Positions 1-6,259 are shown, numbered from the stretch's first letter. The stretch is DNA of 8,068 nt from UBA6215 sp964484255 (GCA_964484255.1 CAZAEH010000044.1:1-8068), one strand, 5' to 3'. Numbers and translations: made by a program. The notes: generated by a model not told the origin, from the sequence alone.

Positions 1-1
1 C

Positions 2-595
2 ATGGGCAAGATAGCCTCGATAGGCGACGACAGGGCGCTGGCGCTGTTCAGGCAGGTGATCCTTGCGTCGTCATCCATACCGGTCGCTTTTCCGCCTGTG
101 TATTTCAAGGTCGAAGCCGAAGGCAGGACTTATGACGAAATGCATGTCGACGGAGGGGTGGTAAAACAGGTATTCTTCCTCTATGAGGTCGCGCAGGGCA
201 TGGGAGAGTCCATAAAAGAGAGCCGGGCGGATATCAGCAATTTCCGTTACAAGATATATATAATAAGGAACGGTTACGCGGATTCTATATGGAAAGAGGT
301 CCCGAACGACCTTTCGGCGATAGCCGAGCGGACTATGGACACCATGATAAACGCGCAAGGGGTGGGTGACATTTACCAGCTTTATGCTTTTTCGAAATTG
401 GGCAACGGGGATTTTAACCTTGCCTATATACCTGCCAGCCATATCTCTAACGCCAGGGAACCCTTCGATCCGGTGGAGATGCGCAAACTTTTCGCATTGG
501 GCTATGATGAGGCTGCGGCGGGATACAACTGGAAGAAAGTGCCGCCGGGGTTCAGCCTGGAAGAAATGACTAACAACCCGGAGATGCCGAGATGA
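2..595 (+). CDS. Patatin-like phospholipase, C-terminal part (5' end outside window)
   Basis: This is the C-terminal 197 residues of a patatin-like acyl hydrolase, a Ser-Asp dyad lipase family that cleaves acyl esters of phospholipids or related lipids. The visible part has the run ILASSSIPVAFPPV (residues 20-33) and then HVDGGV (48-53), whose Asp50 is the expected catalytic Asp of the DG(G/A) motif. The tail, with a conserved-looking GYxxAxxGYxWxKxPPG pattern near residues 167-182, matches bacterial members of about 400 residues as I remember them. The nucleophile motif GxSxG and the oxyanion glycine loop must lie upstream of the window. The ATG at base 2 is therefore an internal Met, not the start. 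The stop codon overlaps the next gene's start (ATGA at 592-595), so the two are probably translationally coupled. Family assignment is firm; substrate and location cannot be seen. Confidence 0.85.
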   Translation: MGKIASIGDDRALALFRQVILASSSIPVAFPPVYFKVEAEGRTYDEMHVDGGVVKQVFFLYEVAQGMGESIKESRADISNFRYKIYIIRNGYADSIWKEVPNDLSAIAERTMDTMINAQGVGDIYQLYAFSKLGNGDFNLAYIPASHISNAREPFDPVEMRKLFALGYDEAAAGYNWKKVPPGFSLEEMTNNPEMPR

Positions 596-834
596 AATTA
601 TTCGACGAGATAAAGAGTATCATAAGCGAACAGATAAACATGCCGCTCGAGAGGATAGAACCCAAGTCAATTTTGGCCGAAAGCCTTTTCATGGATTACG
701 TGGACATCATACAGCTGGCTATAAAGCTTGAGATCAAGTACGGCATCGAGTTGCCCGACAGCGAGATCGACGGTATAGTCACTGTCCAGGACCTGGTCGA
801 ACGCGTAAGCGCGAAGGTCAGAGCGCTTCCTTGA
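592..834 (+). CDS. Acyl-carrier-protein-like protein lacking the phosphopantetheine serine
   Basis: This 80-residue acidic protein has the length and pattern of an acyl carrier protein. Set against E. coli AcpP from memory it lines up without gaps from about residue 10 to 56: IISEQI for IIGEQL near residue 10, LEIKYGIELPD for LEEEFDTEIPD ending at residue 56, and a following VTVQDLV for TTVQAAI. At the AcpP DSLD site, whose Ser36 carries 4'-phosphopantetheine, this protein reads D35-Y36-V37-D38 (Tyr codon TAC at 697-699). The nearest Ser, S31, matches AcpP D31 and sits five residues too early. It should therefore not be loadable in the normal way. It starts inside the lipase stop codon, with GGAG at 580-583 as ribosome site. 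It may be a binding or regulatory partner of the lipase or of an acyltransferase, but no function is shown. The fold call is fairly sure; the role is open. Confidence 0.8.
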   Translation: MKLFDEIKSIISEQINMPLERIEPKSILAESLFMDYVDIIQLAIKLEIKYGIELPDSEIDGIVTVQDLVERVSAKVRALP

Positions 835-859
835 CACGAAGCCCATAAAGTTCTAACAT
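831..859 (+). promoter_or_regulatory. Predicted sigma70-type promoter for the response regulator/kinase cassette
   Basis: A perfect -35 hexamer TTGACA (831-836) lies exactly 17 bases before TAACAT (854-859). That -10 element keeps the important first, second and last bases of TATAAT. The -35 box overlaps the stop codon of the carrier-protein gene. Transcription would start at about 866-869, at or within three bases of the next gene's ATG at 869. This is a prediction from sequence only. Confidence 0.55.
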
Positions 860-868
860 ATCATTGCA

Positions 869-1246
869 ATGTCCGATGCCAAAAGGACCATTTTGGTCGT
901 GGAAGACGACCCCCTGAGCATGAGATTGACCGTTGACCTGCTCCAGGCCAACGGTTTCGACACTTTGGGCTGCCCCGACGGGGCCGCTGCACTCGAGACC
1001 CTCAAGACATCCTCTCCCGATATGATACTGCTTGATATCAACATGCCGGGAATGAACGGTTTTGAGGTCCACGAAAAAATAAGGCAGGACAGGCGTTTCG
1101 ACGGTATCAAGGTCATTGCACTGTCCGCGTCCGTCATGAAAGAGGAAGAGCAGAGGATAAGGAAAGCGGGCTTCAGCGATTTTGTCCCCAAACCGCTTGA
1201 TACAAAAGGTCTTGTCAGGAAGATAAAGGAGTATCTCGGCGAATGA
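869..1246 (+). CDS. Single-domain response regulator (CheY/DivK-like receiver)
   Basis: This 125-residue protein is one receiver domain with no output domain. All key residues are present: acidic pocket D13 and D14, phospho-acceptor D56 in LLDINMPGMNG, switch residue S86 in IALSAS, and K108 followed by P109. It should accept phosphate from a histidine kinase, most likely the one encoded immediately downstream, and signal by protein contact as CheY, DivK or Spo0F do. An in-frame stop at 854-856 limits the start to the ATG at 869 or an ATT at 863; no Shine-Dalgarno sequence precedes either. A promoter at 831-859 would make the message leaderless. The 3' end overlaps the kinase start by ATGA. 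The domain call is very sure; partner and target are inferred. Confidence 0.93.
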   Translation: MSDAKRTILVVEDDPLSMRLTVDLLQANGFDTLGCPDGAAALETLKTSSPDMILLDINMPGMNGFEVHEKIRQDRRFDGIKVIALSASVMKEEEQRIRKAGFSDFVPKPLDTKGLVRKIKEYLGE

Positions 1247-2364
1247 GAGATGACCTGGAGATCCAATACCGCGAACTTATGGAGAACGCCAACAGCATTA
1301 TACTGCGGATGGATACGAAAGGTAACGTGACATATTTCAACAGGTTCGCGGAGAACTTCTTCGGCTTCAGACAGGAAGAGATCCTCGGCAAGAGCGTTAT
1401 AGGCACGATAGTCGCCCCCGCCGATCTGTCCGGGAAGGACCTGCGGGCCATGATAGACGACCTTGTGCACCATCCTTCTACTTATATGAGCAATGAAAAT
1501 GAGAACATCCTCCGGAGCGGTAAACGTGTATGGATATCGTGGACGAACAAAGCGATACTCGACGAAGACGGCCGGCCTGTCGAAGTTTTGGCAATAGGCA
1601 ATGATATAACGAAACTCAAGGAGGCCGAATCGCAGATATTGAAGGCGAAAGAAGCCGCCGAAAGCGCTAACAGGGCAAAAAGTTCTTTCCTGGCGAACAT
1701 GTCACATGAACTCAGGACCCCGCTTAACGCCATAATCGGATTCTCTGAATTGATGAAGGACGGAACTGCCGGTCCGCTGAGCGGGAAGCAGCAGGAATAT
1801 CTCGGCTATGTATGGGAGAGCGGAAAACACCTGCTCTCGCTGATCAACGATATACTTGACTTATCGAAAGTGGAAGCTGGCAAGATGGAACTCGAGCTGG
1901 GTGAGTTCGACCTCAAGGACCTGCTCAAAAAGAGCCTTATGTTCGTATCGGAAAAAGCGAACAAGCACGGGATAGGCCTCATTACCGACATCGCCGGCGG
2001 TATAGGTACCGTCAAGGCCGACGAGCGCAAGGTCAAGCAGGTGGTCTTCAACCTGTTATCCAACGCCATGAAATTCACCCCTGACGGCGGTAAGATCGGT
2101 ATCGAGGCAAAGGAAGATGCCGGAATGGCCAGGGTAAGTATTTGGGATACGGGAATAGGCATAGAGGACTCAGATAAGGGAAAGGTTTTTTCCGAGTTCG
2201 AACAGATAGACAGCGAGTATTCGCGCAAATATGCAGGTACGGGTTTGGGCATGCCGCTTAGCAGGAAGTTCATAGAGTTACACGGCGGTAAGATGTGGTT
2301 CGAAAGCGAAGGCAAAGGCAAGGGCACGCGTTTCTATTTTACTCTGCCGTTACGGGCAGGTTAA
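1243..2364 (+). CDS. Soluble PAS-domain sensor histidine kinase
   Basis: This 373-residue kinase has no signal peptide or membrane segment and should be cytoplasmic. Domains in order: PAS (about 8-126, including NSIILRMDTKGNVTYFN and the closing GNDITKLKEAE), a short coiled-coil linker (about 122-147), HisKA with phospho-acceptor H155 in SFLANMSHELRTPLNAIIGF, and HATPase_c (about 255-371). ATP-binding boxes are complete: N box around N270 and N274, G1 at DTGIGIED (302-309), F box near FSEFEQID (316-323), G2 at GTGLGMPLS (332-340). It is therefore a competent hybrid-type kinase core without its own receiver; separate receivers lie on both sides. The start overlaps the upstream stop, with AAAGGAG at 1225-1231. 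The PAS ligand is unknown; no heme or flavin motif is evident. Confidence 0.95.
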   Translation: MRDDLEIQYRELMENANSIILRMDTKGNVTYFNRFAENFFGFRQEEILGKSVIGTIVAPADLSGKDLRAMIDDLVHHPSTYMSNENENILRSGKRVWISWTNKAILDEDGRPVEVLAIGNDITKLKEAESQILKAKEAAESANRAKSSFLANMSHELRTPLNAIIGFSELMKDGTAGPLSGKQQEYLGYVWESGKHLLSLINDILDLSKVEAGKMELELGEFDLKDLLKKSLMFVSEKANKHGIGLITDIAGGIGTVKADERKVKQVVFNLLSNAMKFTPDGGKIGIEAKEDAGMARVSIWDTGIGIEDSDKGKVFSEFEQIDSEYSRKYAGTGLGMPLSRKFIELHGGKMWFESEGKGKGTRFYFTLPLRAG

Positions 2365-2372
2365 AAGGAGGT
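2365..2372 (+). promoter_or_regulatory. Consensus Shine-Dalgarno that fixes the second regulator's start
   Basis: AAGGAGGT, a full-length anti-16S complement, begins one base after the kinase stop codon and ends six bases before the ATG at 2379. It supports that ATG over the upstream in-frame possibility at 2295. It also predicts strong, independent translation of this regulator compared with the kinase. Confidence 0.85.
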
Positions 2373-2378
2373 AATGTA

Positions 2379-2753
2379 ATGGCCAAGGTCCTTTTGATCG
2401 ATGACGATGAAATGCTTCTTAAGCTTTATTCTGAGATATTGTCGAAAGAGGGCATCTCTGTATTGACCGCTAATGACGCGAAGAAAGGGTTTGACCTTGC
2501 GGTCGCAGAGGCGCCGGACCTGATACTGCTGGATATAATGATGCCGGAAGTTGACGGGACAAAAGTGCATGAAAACCTCTCCCGGAACGGGAAGACAAAA
2601 GAGATCCCTATAGTGTTCCTTACCGCGCTTGTGAAAGAGGAAGAAGTCGAGGCCGGAGGCGGGAAGATCGGCGGCCTGAATTATATATCGAAATCGACGC
2701 CGAAAGGGAAATTTGTCGCCAAGGTCAAAGAGATCCTTTCGGAGAACAGATAA
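2379..2753 (+). CDS. Second single-domain response regulator
   Basis: This 124-residue receiver domain has acidic pocket D8/D9, phospho-acceptor D52 in ILLDIMMPEVDG, switch T82 in VFLTA and K105. The usual cis-proline after the conserved Lys is missing: the motif reads YISKSTPKG, with Ser106 instead of Pro. It is otherwise a complete CheY-type domain with no output module. It follows the kinase by 14 bases, with an ideal ribosome site. With the regulator at 869 it forms a regulator-kinase-regulator set, so it could be a second phosphate acceptor, a phosphate sink, or the effector arm of a branched pathway. A longer version from an upstream in-frame codon at 2295 is unlikely, since it would overlap the kinase and add a basic tail without similarity to receivers. 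Function beyond phospho-acceptance is not visible. Confidence 0.93.
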   Translation: MAKVLLIDDDEMLLKLYSEILSKEGISVLTANDAKKGFDLAVAEAPDLILLDIMMPEVDGTKVHENLSRNGKTKEIPIVFLTALVKEEEVEAGGGKIGGLNYISKSTPKGKFVAKVKEILSENR

Positions 2754-2758
2754 GGCAG

Positions 2759-3583
2759 ATGCCGTTGAGACGGATCGCCGCGGTCGTTTGCGCCGCTTTT
2801 GTGGTATCAGGTTGCGCGAGCCTTTCTTATGACCCCGGCAATGAACCGGGGTTCTCAAAAAAGCTCATACGCGGCCGCGATTTCATATTGCTCTCATGCA
2901 TAAAAGTCGAAAGTCCGGGAGAGCCGTTGACCGTATATATTGAAGGCGACGGGAGGGCATGGGTGACGCGTTATGAGCCTTCACGTGATCCTACGCCGCT
3001 GAACCCGATCGCGATGGAATTAGCCGGCCGAGACCCTTCGCCGAATGTGGCATATCTTGCGCGGCCCGGGCAATACCCGTCTTTGGGGGCTTCCGGATGC
3101 GATGCTAAATACTGGATGTCAAAGAGGTTCGCTCCAGAGGTAATAGATGCCATGGATTCGGCCGTAAGTTCGCTCAAAGAGGCGGCGCAAGCCCCGTCTG
3201 TGTCTCTTGCGGGATATTCGGGAGGAGCTGCGGTTGCCGTACTCATTGCCGCGCGCCGGGATGACGTGGCTTCTTTGCGTACGATATGCGGCAACCTGGA
3301 TTGCGCGGAAGTAAGCAGATATAATAAAGTAAGCCTGCTTGCAGGTTCTCTGGACCCTATAGACGCGGCGGAAAAAGTTGCAATGATACCCCGGCGCCAT
3401 TTTATAGCGTCCGCCGACAAGATAATACCTTTTTCCGCGACCGAGAAATTTGCCGATAAGACGGGCGACATTACGCACAAGAGTATCAGCATTATCGAGG
3501 GAACCACCCATTATTCGGGCTGGGGCGAGAAGTGGCGCCGGTTGCTTTCCGAGCCGCTTTATAAGTCTCCGGGGGAGAAATGA
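2759..3583 (+). CDS. Lipoprotein alpha/beta hydrolase
   Basis: This 274-residue protein has a lipoprotein signal peptide: basic start MPLRR, hydrophobic core, and lipobox VSGC with Cys19; Ala20 after it suggests outer-membrane sorting if the Lol rules apply. The mature part is an alpha/beta hydrolase. VYIEGDGRAW (59-68) looks like the oxyanion strand-loop, GYSGG (152-156) is the nucleophile elbow with S154, D220 in FIASADKIIPF is the likely acid, and H251 in GTTHYSGW is the likely base. The stretch NPIAMELAGRDPSPNVAYLA with RPGQY (82-106) and YWMSKRFAPEVI (118-129) resembles a bacterial hydrolase family of unknown substrate. The start is five bases after the regulator stop; only a weak AAGG at 2752-2755 precedes it, so coupling is likely. 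An esterase, lipase or peptidase role is inferred from the fold only. Confidence 0.85.
   Translation: MPLRRIAAVVCAAFVVSGCASLSYDPGNEPGFSKKLIRGRDFILLSCIKVESPGEPLTVYIEGDGRAWVTRYEPSRDPTPLNPIAMELAGRDPSPNVAYLARPGQYPSLGASGCDAKYWMSKRFAPEVIDAMDSAVSSLKEAAQAPSVSLAGYSGGAAVAVLIAARRDDVASLRTICGNLDCAEVSRYNKVSLLAGSLDPIDAAEKVAMIPRRHFIASADKIIPFSATEKFADKTGDITHKSISIIEGTTHYSGWGEKWRRLLSEPLYKSPGEK
2831..2853 (+). other. Intragenic GC-rich inverted repeat (possible mRNA hairpin)
   Basis: ACCCCGG (2832-2838) and CCGGGGT (2846-2852) form a perfect 7-base-pair stem around a 7-base loop, with a possible G-U pair extending it to 2831/2853. It lies 73 bases into the hydrolase coding region, over the residues DPGNEPG. No T-run follows, so it is not a standard terminator. 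It may merely reflect the codons used. Confidence 0.4.
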
Positions 3584-3596
3584 CAGGGGAAGGCGC

Positions 3597-4247
3597 ATGA
3601 GGGTAAAGACAGCAATTTTATTGCCTGTACTGATGGGCTTGGCTGCAGCCGGCTATTGTGAATCGGTTCCCGAGGACCTGGTCAGGGCCGCCTGGAAAGG
3701 CGACCTTTCCGCCGTTAGAGACCTTGTAGATAAAGGTGCCAATGTGAACGGAAAGGTGAATTACAGCGGTACAGCCCTCCAGTATGCCGCAGAACAAGGC
3801 CATATAGATGTTGTCGAGTTCCTGATCGATAAAGGCGCCGACATAAACGCCAAGACGGATAACGGCATAACCGCAATAGTCCTGGCGGCCCAGAGGGGTC
3901 ACCTTGAGATCGTAAAATTGTTGATAGAAAAAGGCGCCGAGCCGAACGTAAAGGCAACCGATGACGGCACCACTGCGCTTATATGGGCTTCGCAGCGCGG
4001 ATACCTGGATATTGTCAAGGTTTTGATCGCCGGGGGCGCGGACGTGAATATCAAAGCGAACAACGGGGCAACGGCCCTTTTTGCTGCGGTCAATAACGGT
4101 TACCTCGATATAACCGAGGAGCTTATAGATAAGGGCGCCGATGTGAATGCGCAGCTGAGTGACGGCACGAAGCTTTTGACCGTAGCGAAGGAGAAGAAAT
4201 ACAACGAGATAGCCCAGGAGCTTGTAAAGGCCGGCACAAAGAGATAG
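3597..4247 (+). CDS. Exported ankyrin-repeat protein
   Basis: This 216-residue protein starts at the ATG at 3597, where AGGGGAAGG (3585-3593) precedes it and a signal peptide follows (residues 1 to about 22, MRVKTAILLPVLMGLAAAG then YCES). An in-frame start at 3450 would bury the signal peptide behind about 50 Arg-rich residues read from the previous gene's frame. The mature part is almost wholly ankyrin repeats of about 33 residues: about 26-57, 58-89, 90-123, 124-156, 157-189, and a degenerate cap 190-216. Consensus pieces such as GxTALxxAAxxGHxxIVxxLIxKGADxN are clear. Ankyrin stacks bind other proteins. Export implies an envelope or extracellular partner, perhaps the lipoprotein hydrolase encoded 13 bases upstream. 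It has no enzymatic domain. The GYC before the mature part is not a proper lipobox. Confidence 0.92.
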   Translation: MRVKTAILLPVLMGLAAAGYCESVPEDLVRAAWKGDLSAVRDLVDKGANVNGKVNYSGTALQYAAEQGHIDVVEFLIDKGADINAKTDNGITAIVLAAQRGHLEIVKLLIEKGAEPNVKATDDGTTALIWASQRGYLDIVKVLIAGGADVNIKANNGATALFAAVNNGYLDITEELIDKGADVNAQLSDGTKLLTVAKEKKYNEIAQELVKAGTKR

Positions 4248-4250
4248 ATG

Positions 4251-4259
4251 TGGTATAAT
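4251..4259 (+). promoter_or_regulatory. Predicted extended -10 promoter upstream of the DUF3108-like gene
   Basis: TGGTATAAT combines a perfect TATAAT (4254-4259) with the TG of an extended -10 element, in the 44-base AT-rich gap between two genes. There is no recognisable -35 box at 16-18 bases (the region reads near CCGGCA), which extended -10 promoters can do without. Transcription would start near 4266, giving a leader of about 26 bases. Confidence 0.5.
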
Positions 4260-4291
4260 AAATAACCATTGTTTGTTCAATAGGAGGAGAA

Positions 4292-4966
4292 GTGAGCAGA
4301 GGGTCGTTTAGCGCTATAATATTGGTCGTCTTGTCTGTTGCGGCCTGCCAGGCATCGCCTGCTGCAATATCCAGGGGGGAGAAGATATCCTATTGCGTAA
4401 GCCCCGCAGGCAACGCAGAATACGAGGACCTGGGACTTGTGGATTACCGCGGCAGGACCTATTGGCTTGTCACTTTCCGGACGTCGCTTACCGGTTTCAA
4501 CGACTTGGAGAAGATATATGCCGATCCGGATACCGGTATGCCGCTGATAGTAGAAAGGGACGTGCGCTGGCCTCTTAACAGGGAGTTCCTTGTGGAAGAG
4601 TATGATTCCCGGAACAATTCCCTTGTGGTCAGGAAATACCAGAATAACAAGCTTTCCGATGAATTAAAGTTCACGTCTAACGGGCCGTACCATAATGCGA
4701 TACTGCTGCCTTTTTACCTGCGCCGTGTAAAGGACCTGCATGTAGGCTGGAGCATGGTCGTCCGTTTGCGCGAGGAATATACCGTTACCCTGGTCGGTAT
4801 TGACGAGATAAAGGTCAACAATACAAGAATGGCCGCTTACCATTTTACGAGCAAGCCGGAGAAGTTCGAAATATGGGTAAGCAAGGACGATGAACGTTTG
4901 CCCGTGCTTATAAAAGGAACGGTCGGGTGCAGTCTTTCTATGCTGCGCCATTCAGGCGCGGACTAA
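4292..4966 (+). CDS. DUF3108-like lipoprotein
   Basis: This 224-residue protein starts with GTG at 4292, set by AGGAGG at 4282-4287. It has a lipoprotein signal with lipobox VAAC and Cys19; Gln20 suggests outer-membrane sorting. The mature part is beta-rich and follows the pattern of DUF3108: an opening RGEKISYCVS (residues 28-37), alternating strands including YWLVTFRTSLTGF, a middle ILLPFYLRRVKDLHVGWSMV, and a late EIWVSKDDERLPVLIKG typical of that family. DUF3108 has no established biochemical function; members are envelope proteins. It is followed 23 bases later by an exported deacetylase, and a promoter lies just ahead, so these two may form a unit. The family match is by pattern memory and is likely but not certain. 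Confidence 0.75.
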   Translation: MSRGSFSAIILVVLSVAACQASPAAISRGEKISYCVSPAGNAEYEDLGLVDYRGRTYWLVTFRTSLTGFNDLEKIYADPDTGMPLIVERDVRWPLNREFLVEEYDSRNNSLVVRKYQNNKLSDELKFTSNGPYHNAILLPFYLRRVKDLHVGWSMVVRLREEYTVTLVGIDEIKVNNTRMAAYHFTSKPEKFEIWVSKDDERLPVLIKGTVGCSLSMLRHSGAD

Positions 4967-4989
4967 ACAAGGACGGGGACCTGTCTATC

Positions 4990-6249
4990 ATGAGAAAACT
5001 CTGTATCCCTATGGTATTGGCGGCCCTGGCACTGGTATTCCCGGTTAGTGCGGATATGGCCTTTGATGCCTCGGACAGGGTACTCGTGCTTGCACCGCAT
5101 CCAGACGATGAAGCTATAGGCGCCGGCGGCGCGATCAAAAGGGCCATTGATGCCGGTGCTTCGGTCAATGTCGTTTGCCTGACAAACGGTGATAACAACG
5201 AGATAGCTTTTCTTGTATATAAGAAACACCCCGTTCTGTCTTCCAGGGGCCTTATAAGGATGGGAGAGACCAGAAGAAGGGAGACAATAGCTGCCATGGG
5301 CTCTATGGGTATCGCCGAGAACAATATCAGTTTCCTGGGCTATCCCGATTTCGGCACTCTTGCCATATTCACCGGATACTGGGGCGATACAAAGCCGTAC
5401 GAAGCTATGCTTACCAAACAGAAGAAAGTCCCGTATCCCGAGGCAGTTTCTTTCGGGGCTCCTTACGTGGGCGAGAGTATCCTTAAAGACATAAAACAGG
5501 TATTGACCGGTTACAAGCCGACCGTTATATTTGTATCGAACCCGGCTGATTCCAATTCCGACCATAAAGCGCTCTACCTTTTCTTGCGCGTTGCCTTGTG
5601 GGACCTGGAGGGATCAATAGGGCCTGTTCAGGTCTATCCCTATATAGTGCATGTTTCTGGCTGGCCTGCGCCGAAAGGTTACCGCCCGGAGATGGACCTC
5701 AAGGCCCCGGCAGAGTTAAGGAGCCTTTCATGGGAGACCGTCGGTCTTTCCGGCAGTGAGGTAGGCTCAAAACATGCGGCCATATCGAAATACAGGAGCC
5801 AGATCGAATACGACCCGCCATACCTTTTCTCTTTTGCAAGGAAGAACGAGCTTTTCGGGGACTATGTCCCGCTTGACCTTAAAAGTGGCCTTAGCAACGG
5901 TTTGTACAGGTTGGACGGGGACAGGTTATTGGTAACCATCCAGCAGGCAAGCAGTGATGATAAGGACAGGGACTTTACCGTGTATTTAGCGGGATACAAG
6001 AAGGGAGAGGATTTTTCCCGGATGCCGAAACTTCATATAAGGATAGACCAGGACGGACTTCATTGCAGGGACAAATATTGCCGTTTATACACTAAAGATA
6101 TTTCCCTGTCTGAATCGGGCAGGAGCTTGACACTTGGTGTCCCGCTCTCGACCCTGGGTTTTCCGGACCGCGTTCTGGCCCATATATCGGGCAGGACTGA
6201 GAAGATGGCGGCGGATGATACCAACTGGCGCGTCCTGGAACTCGAATGA
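4990..6249 (+). CDS. Exported PIG-L/LmbE-family deacetylase with C-terminal beta-rich domain
   Basis: PIG-L/LmbE enzymes are zinc-dependent deacetylases of N-acetylglucosamine-type sugars. Signature APHPDDEAIGAGGA (35-48) gives metal ligands H37 and D40 and the catalytic D39. RRRETIAAMGSMGI (95-108) is the usual helix, and NSDHKAL (189-195) supplies the late metal His (H192). A signal peptide (residues 1-21, cleavage after VSA) shows export. The ATG at 4990 is chosen over the GTG at 4927 because the latter overlaps the previous gene and places 21 polar residues ahead of the signal peptide. After the catalytic domain (to about 280), residues about 290-419 form a separate beta-rich module, possibly a DOMON-like or carbohydrate-binding sandwich; that is inference. 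The likely substrate is an envelope or extracellular amino-sugar glycan. Total length is 419, against about 220-250 for single-domain relatives. Confidence 0.87.
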   Translation: MRKLCIPMVLAALALVFPVSADMAFDASDRVLVLAPHPDDEAIGAGGAIKRAIDAGASVNVVCLTNGDNNEIAFLVYKKHPVLSSRGLIRMGETRRRETIAAMGSMGIAENNISFLGYPDFGTLAIFTGYWGDTKPYEAMLTKQKKVPYPEAVSFGAPYVGESILKDIKQVLTGYKPTVIFVSNPADSNSDHKALYLFLRVALWDLEGSIGPVQVYPYIVHVSGWPAPKGYRPEMDLKAPAELRSLSWETVGLSGSEVGSKHAAISKYRSQIEYDPPYLFSFARKNELFGDYVPLDLKSGLSNGLYRLDGDRLLVTIQQASSDDKDRDFTVYLAGYKKGEDFSRMPKLHIRIDQDGLHCRDKYCRLYTKDISLSESGRSLTLGVPLSTLGFPDRVLAHISGRTEKMAADDTNWRVLELE

Positions 6250-6259
6250 GGGGCTTGTA

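Noticed and set aside
683..685. Ser31 of the ACP-like protein as a shifted phosphopantetheine site
   Set aside because: It aligns with Asp31 of AcpP in the loop and is five residues before the start of helix 2, where the attachment site must be.
853..1473. A 206-codon open frame on the - strand across the regulator and kinase genes
   Set aside because: It lies opposite two genes with complete catalytic motifs and shows no recognisable domain; long antisense frames arise from codon bias.
2971..3507. A 178-codon open frame on the - strand opposite the alpha/beta hydrolase
   Set aside because: The + strand has lipobox and catalytic triad in order; the reverse frame has no motif.
3450..3596. 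Upstream extension of the ankyrin-protein gene
   Set aside because: It overlaps the hydrolase in another frame, is Arg-rich without pattern, and would hide the signal peptide; the ribosome site supports 3597.
3672..4247. DNA-level tandem repeat in the ankyrin gene
   Set aside because: Short pieces such as AAAGGCGCCGA recur about every 99 bases, but they follow from the protein repeats and the rest of each unit has diverged.
4927..4989. GTG start for the PIG-L deacetylase
   Set aside because: It overlaps the preceding gene and puts polar residues before a good signal peptide; ATG 4990 fits better.
6127..6155. TTGACA inside the deacetylase gene as a promoter for the LOG gene
   Set aside because: No acceptable -10 element lies 16-18 bases downstream, where the sequence is GC-rich.
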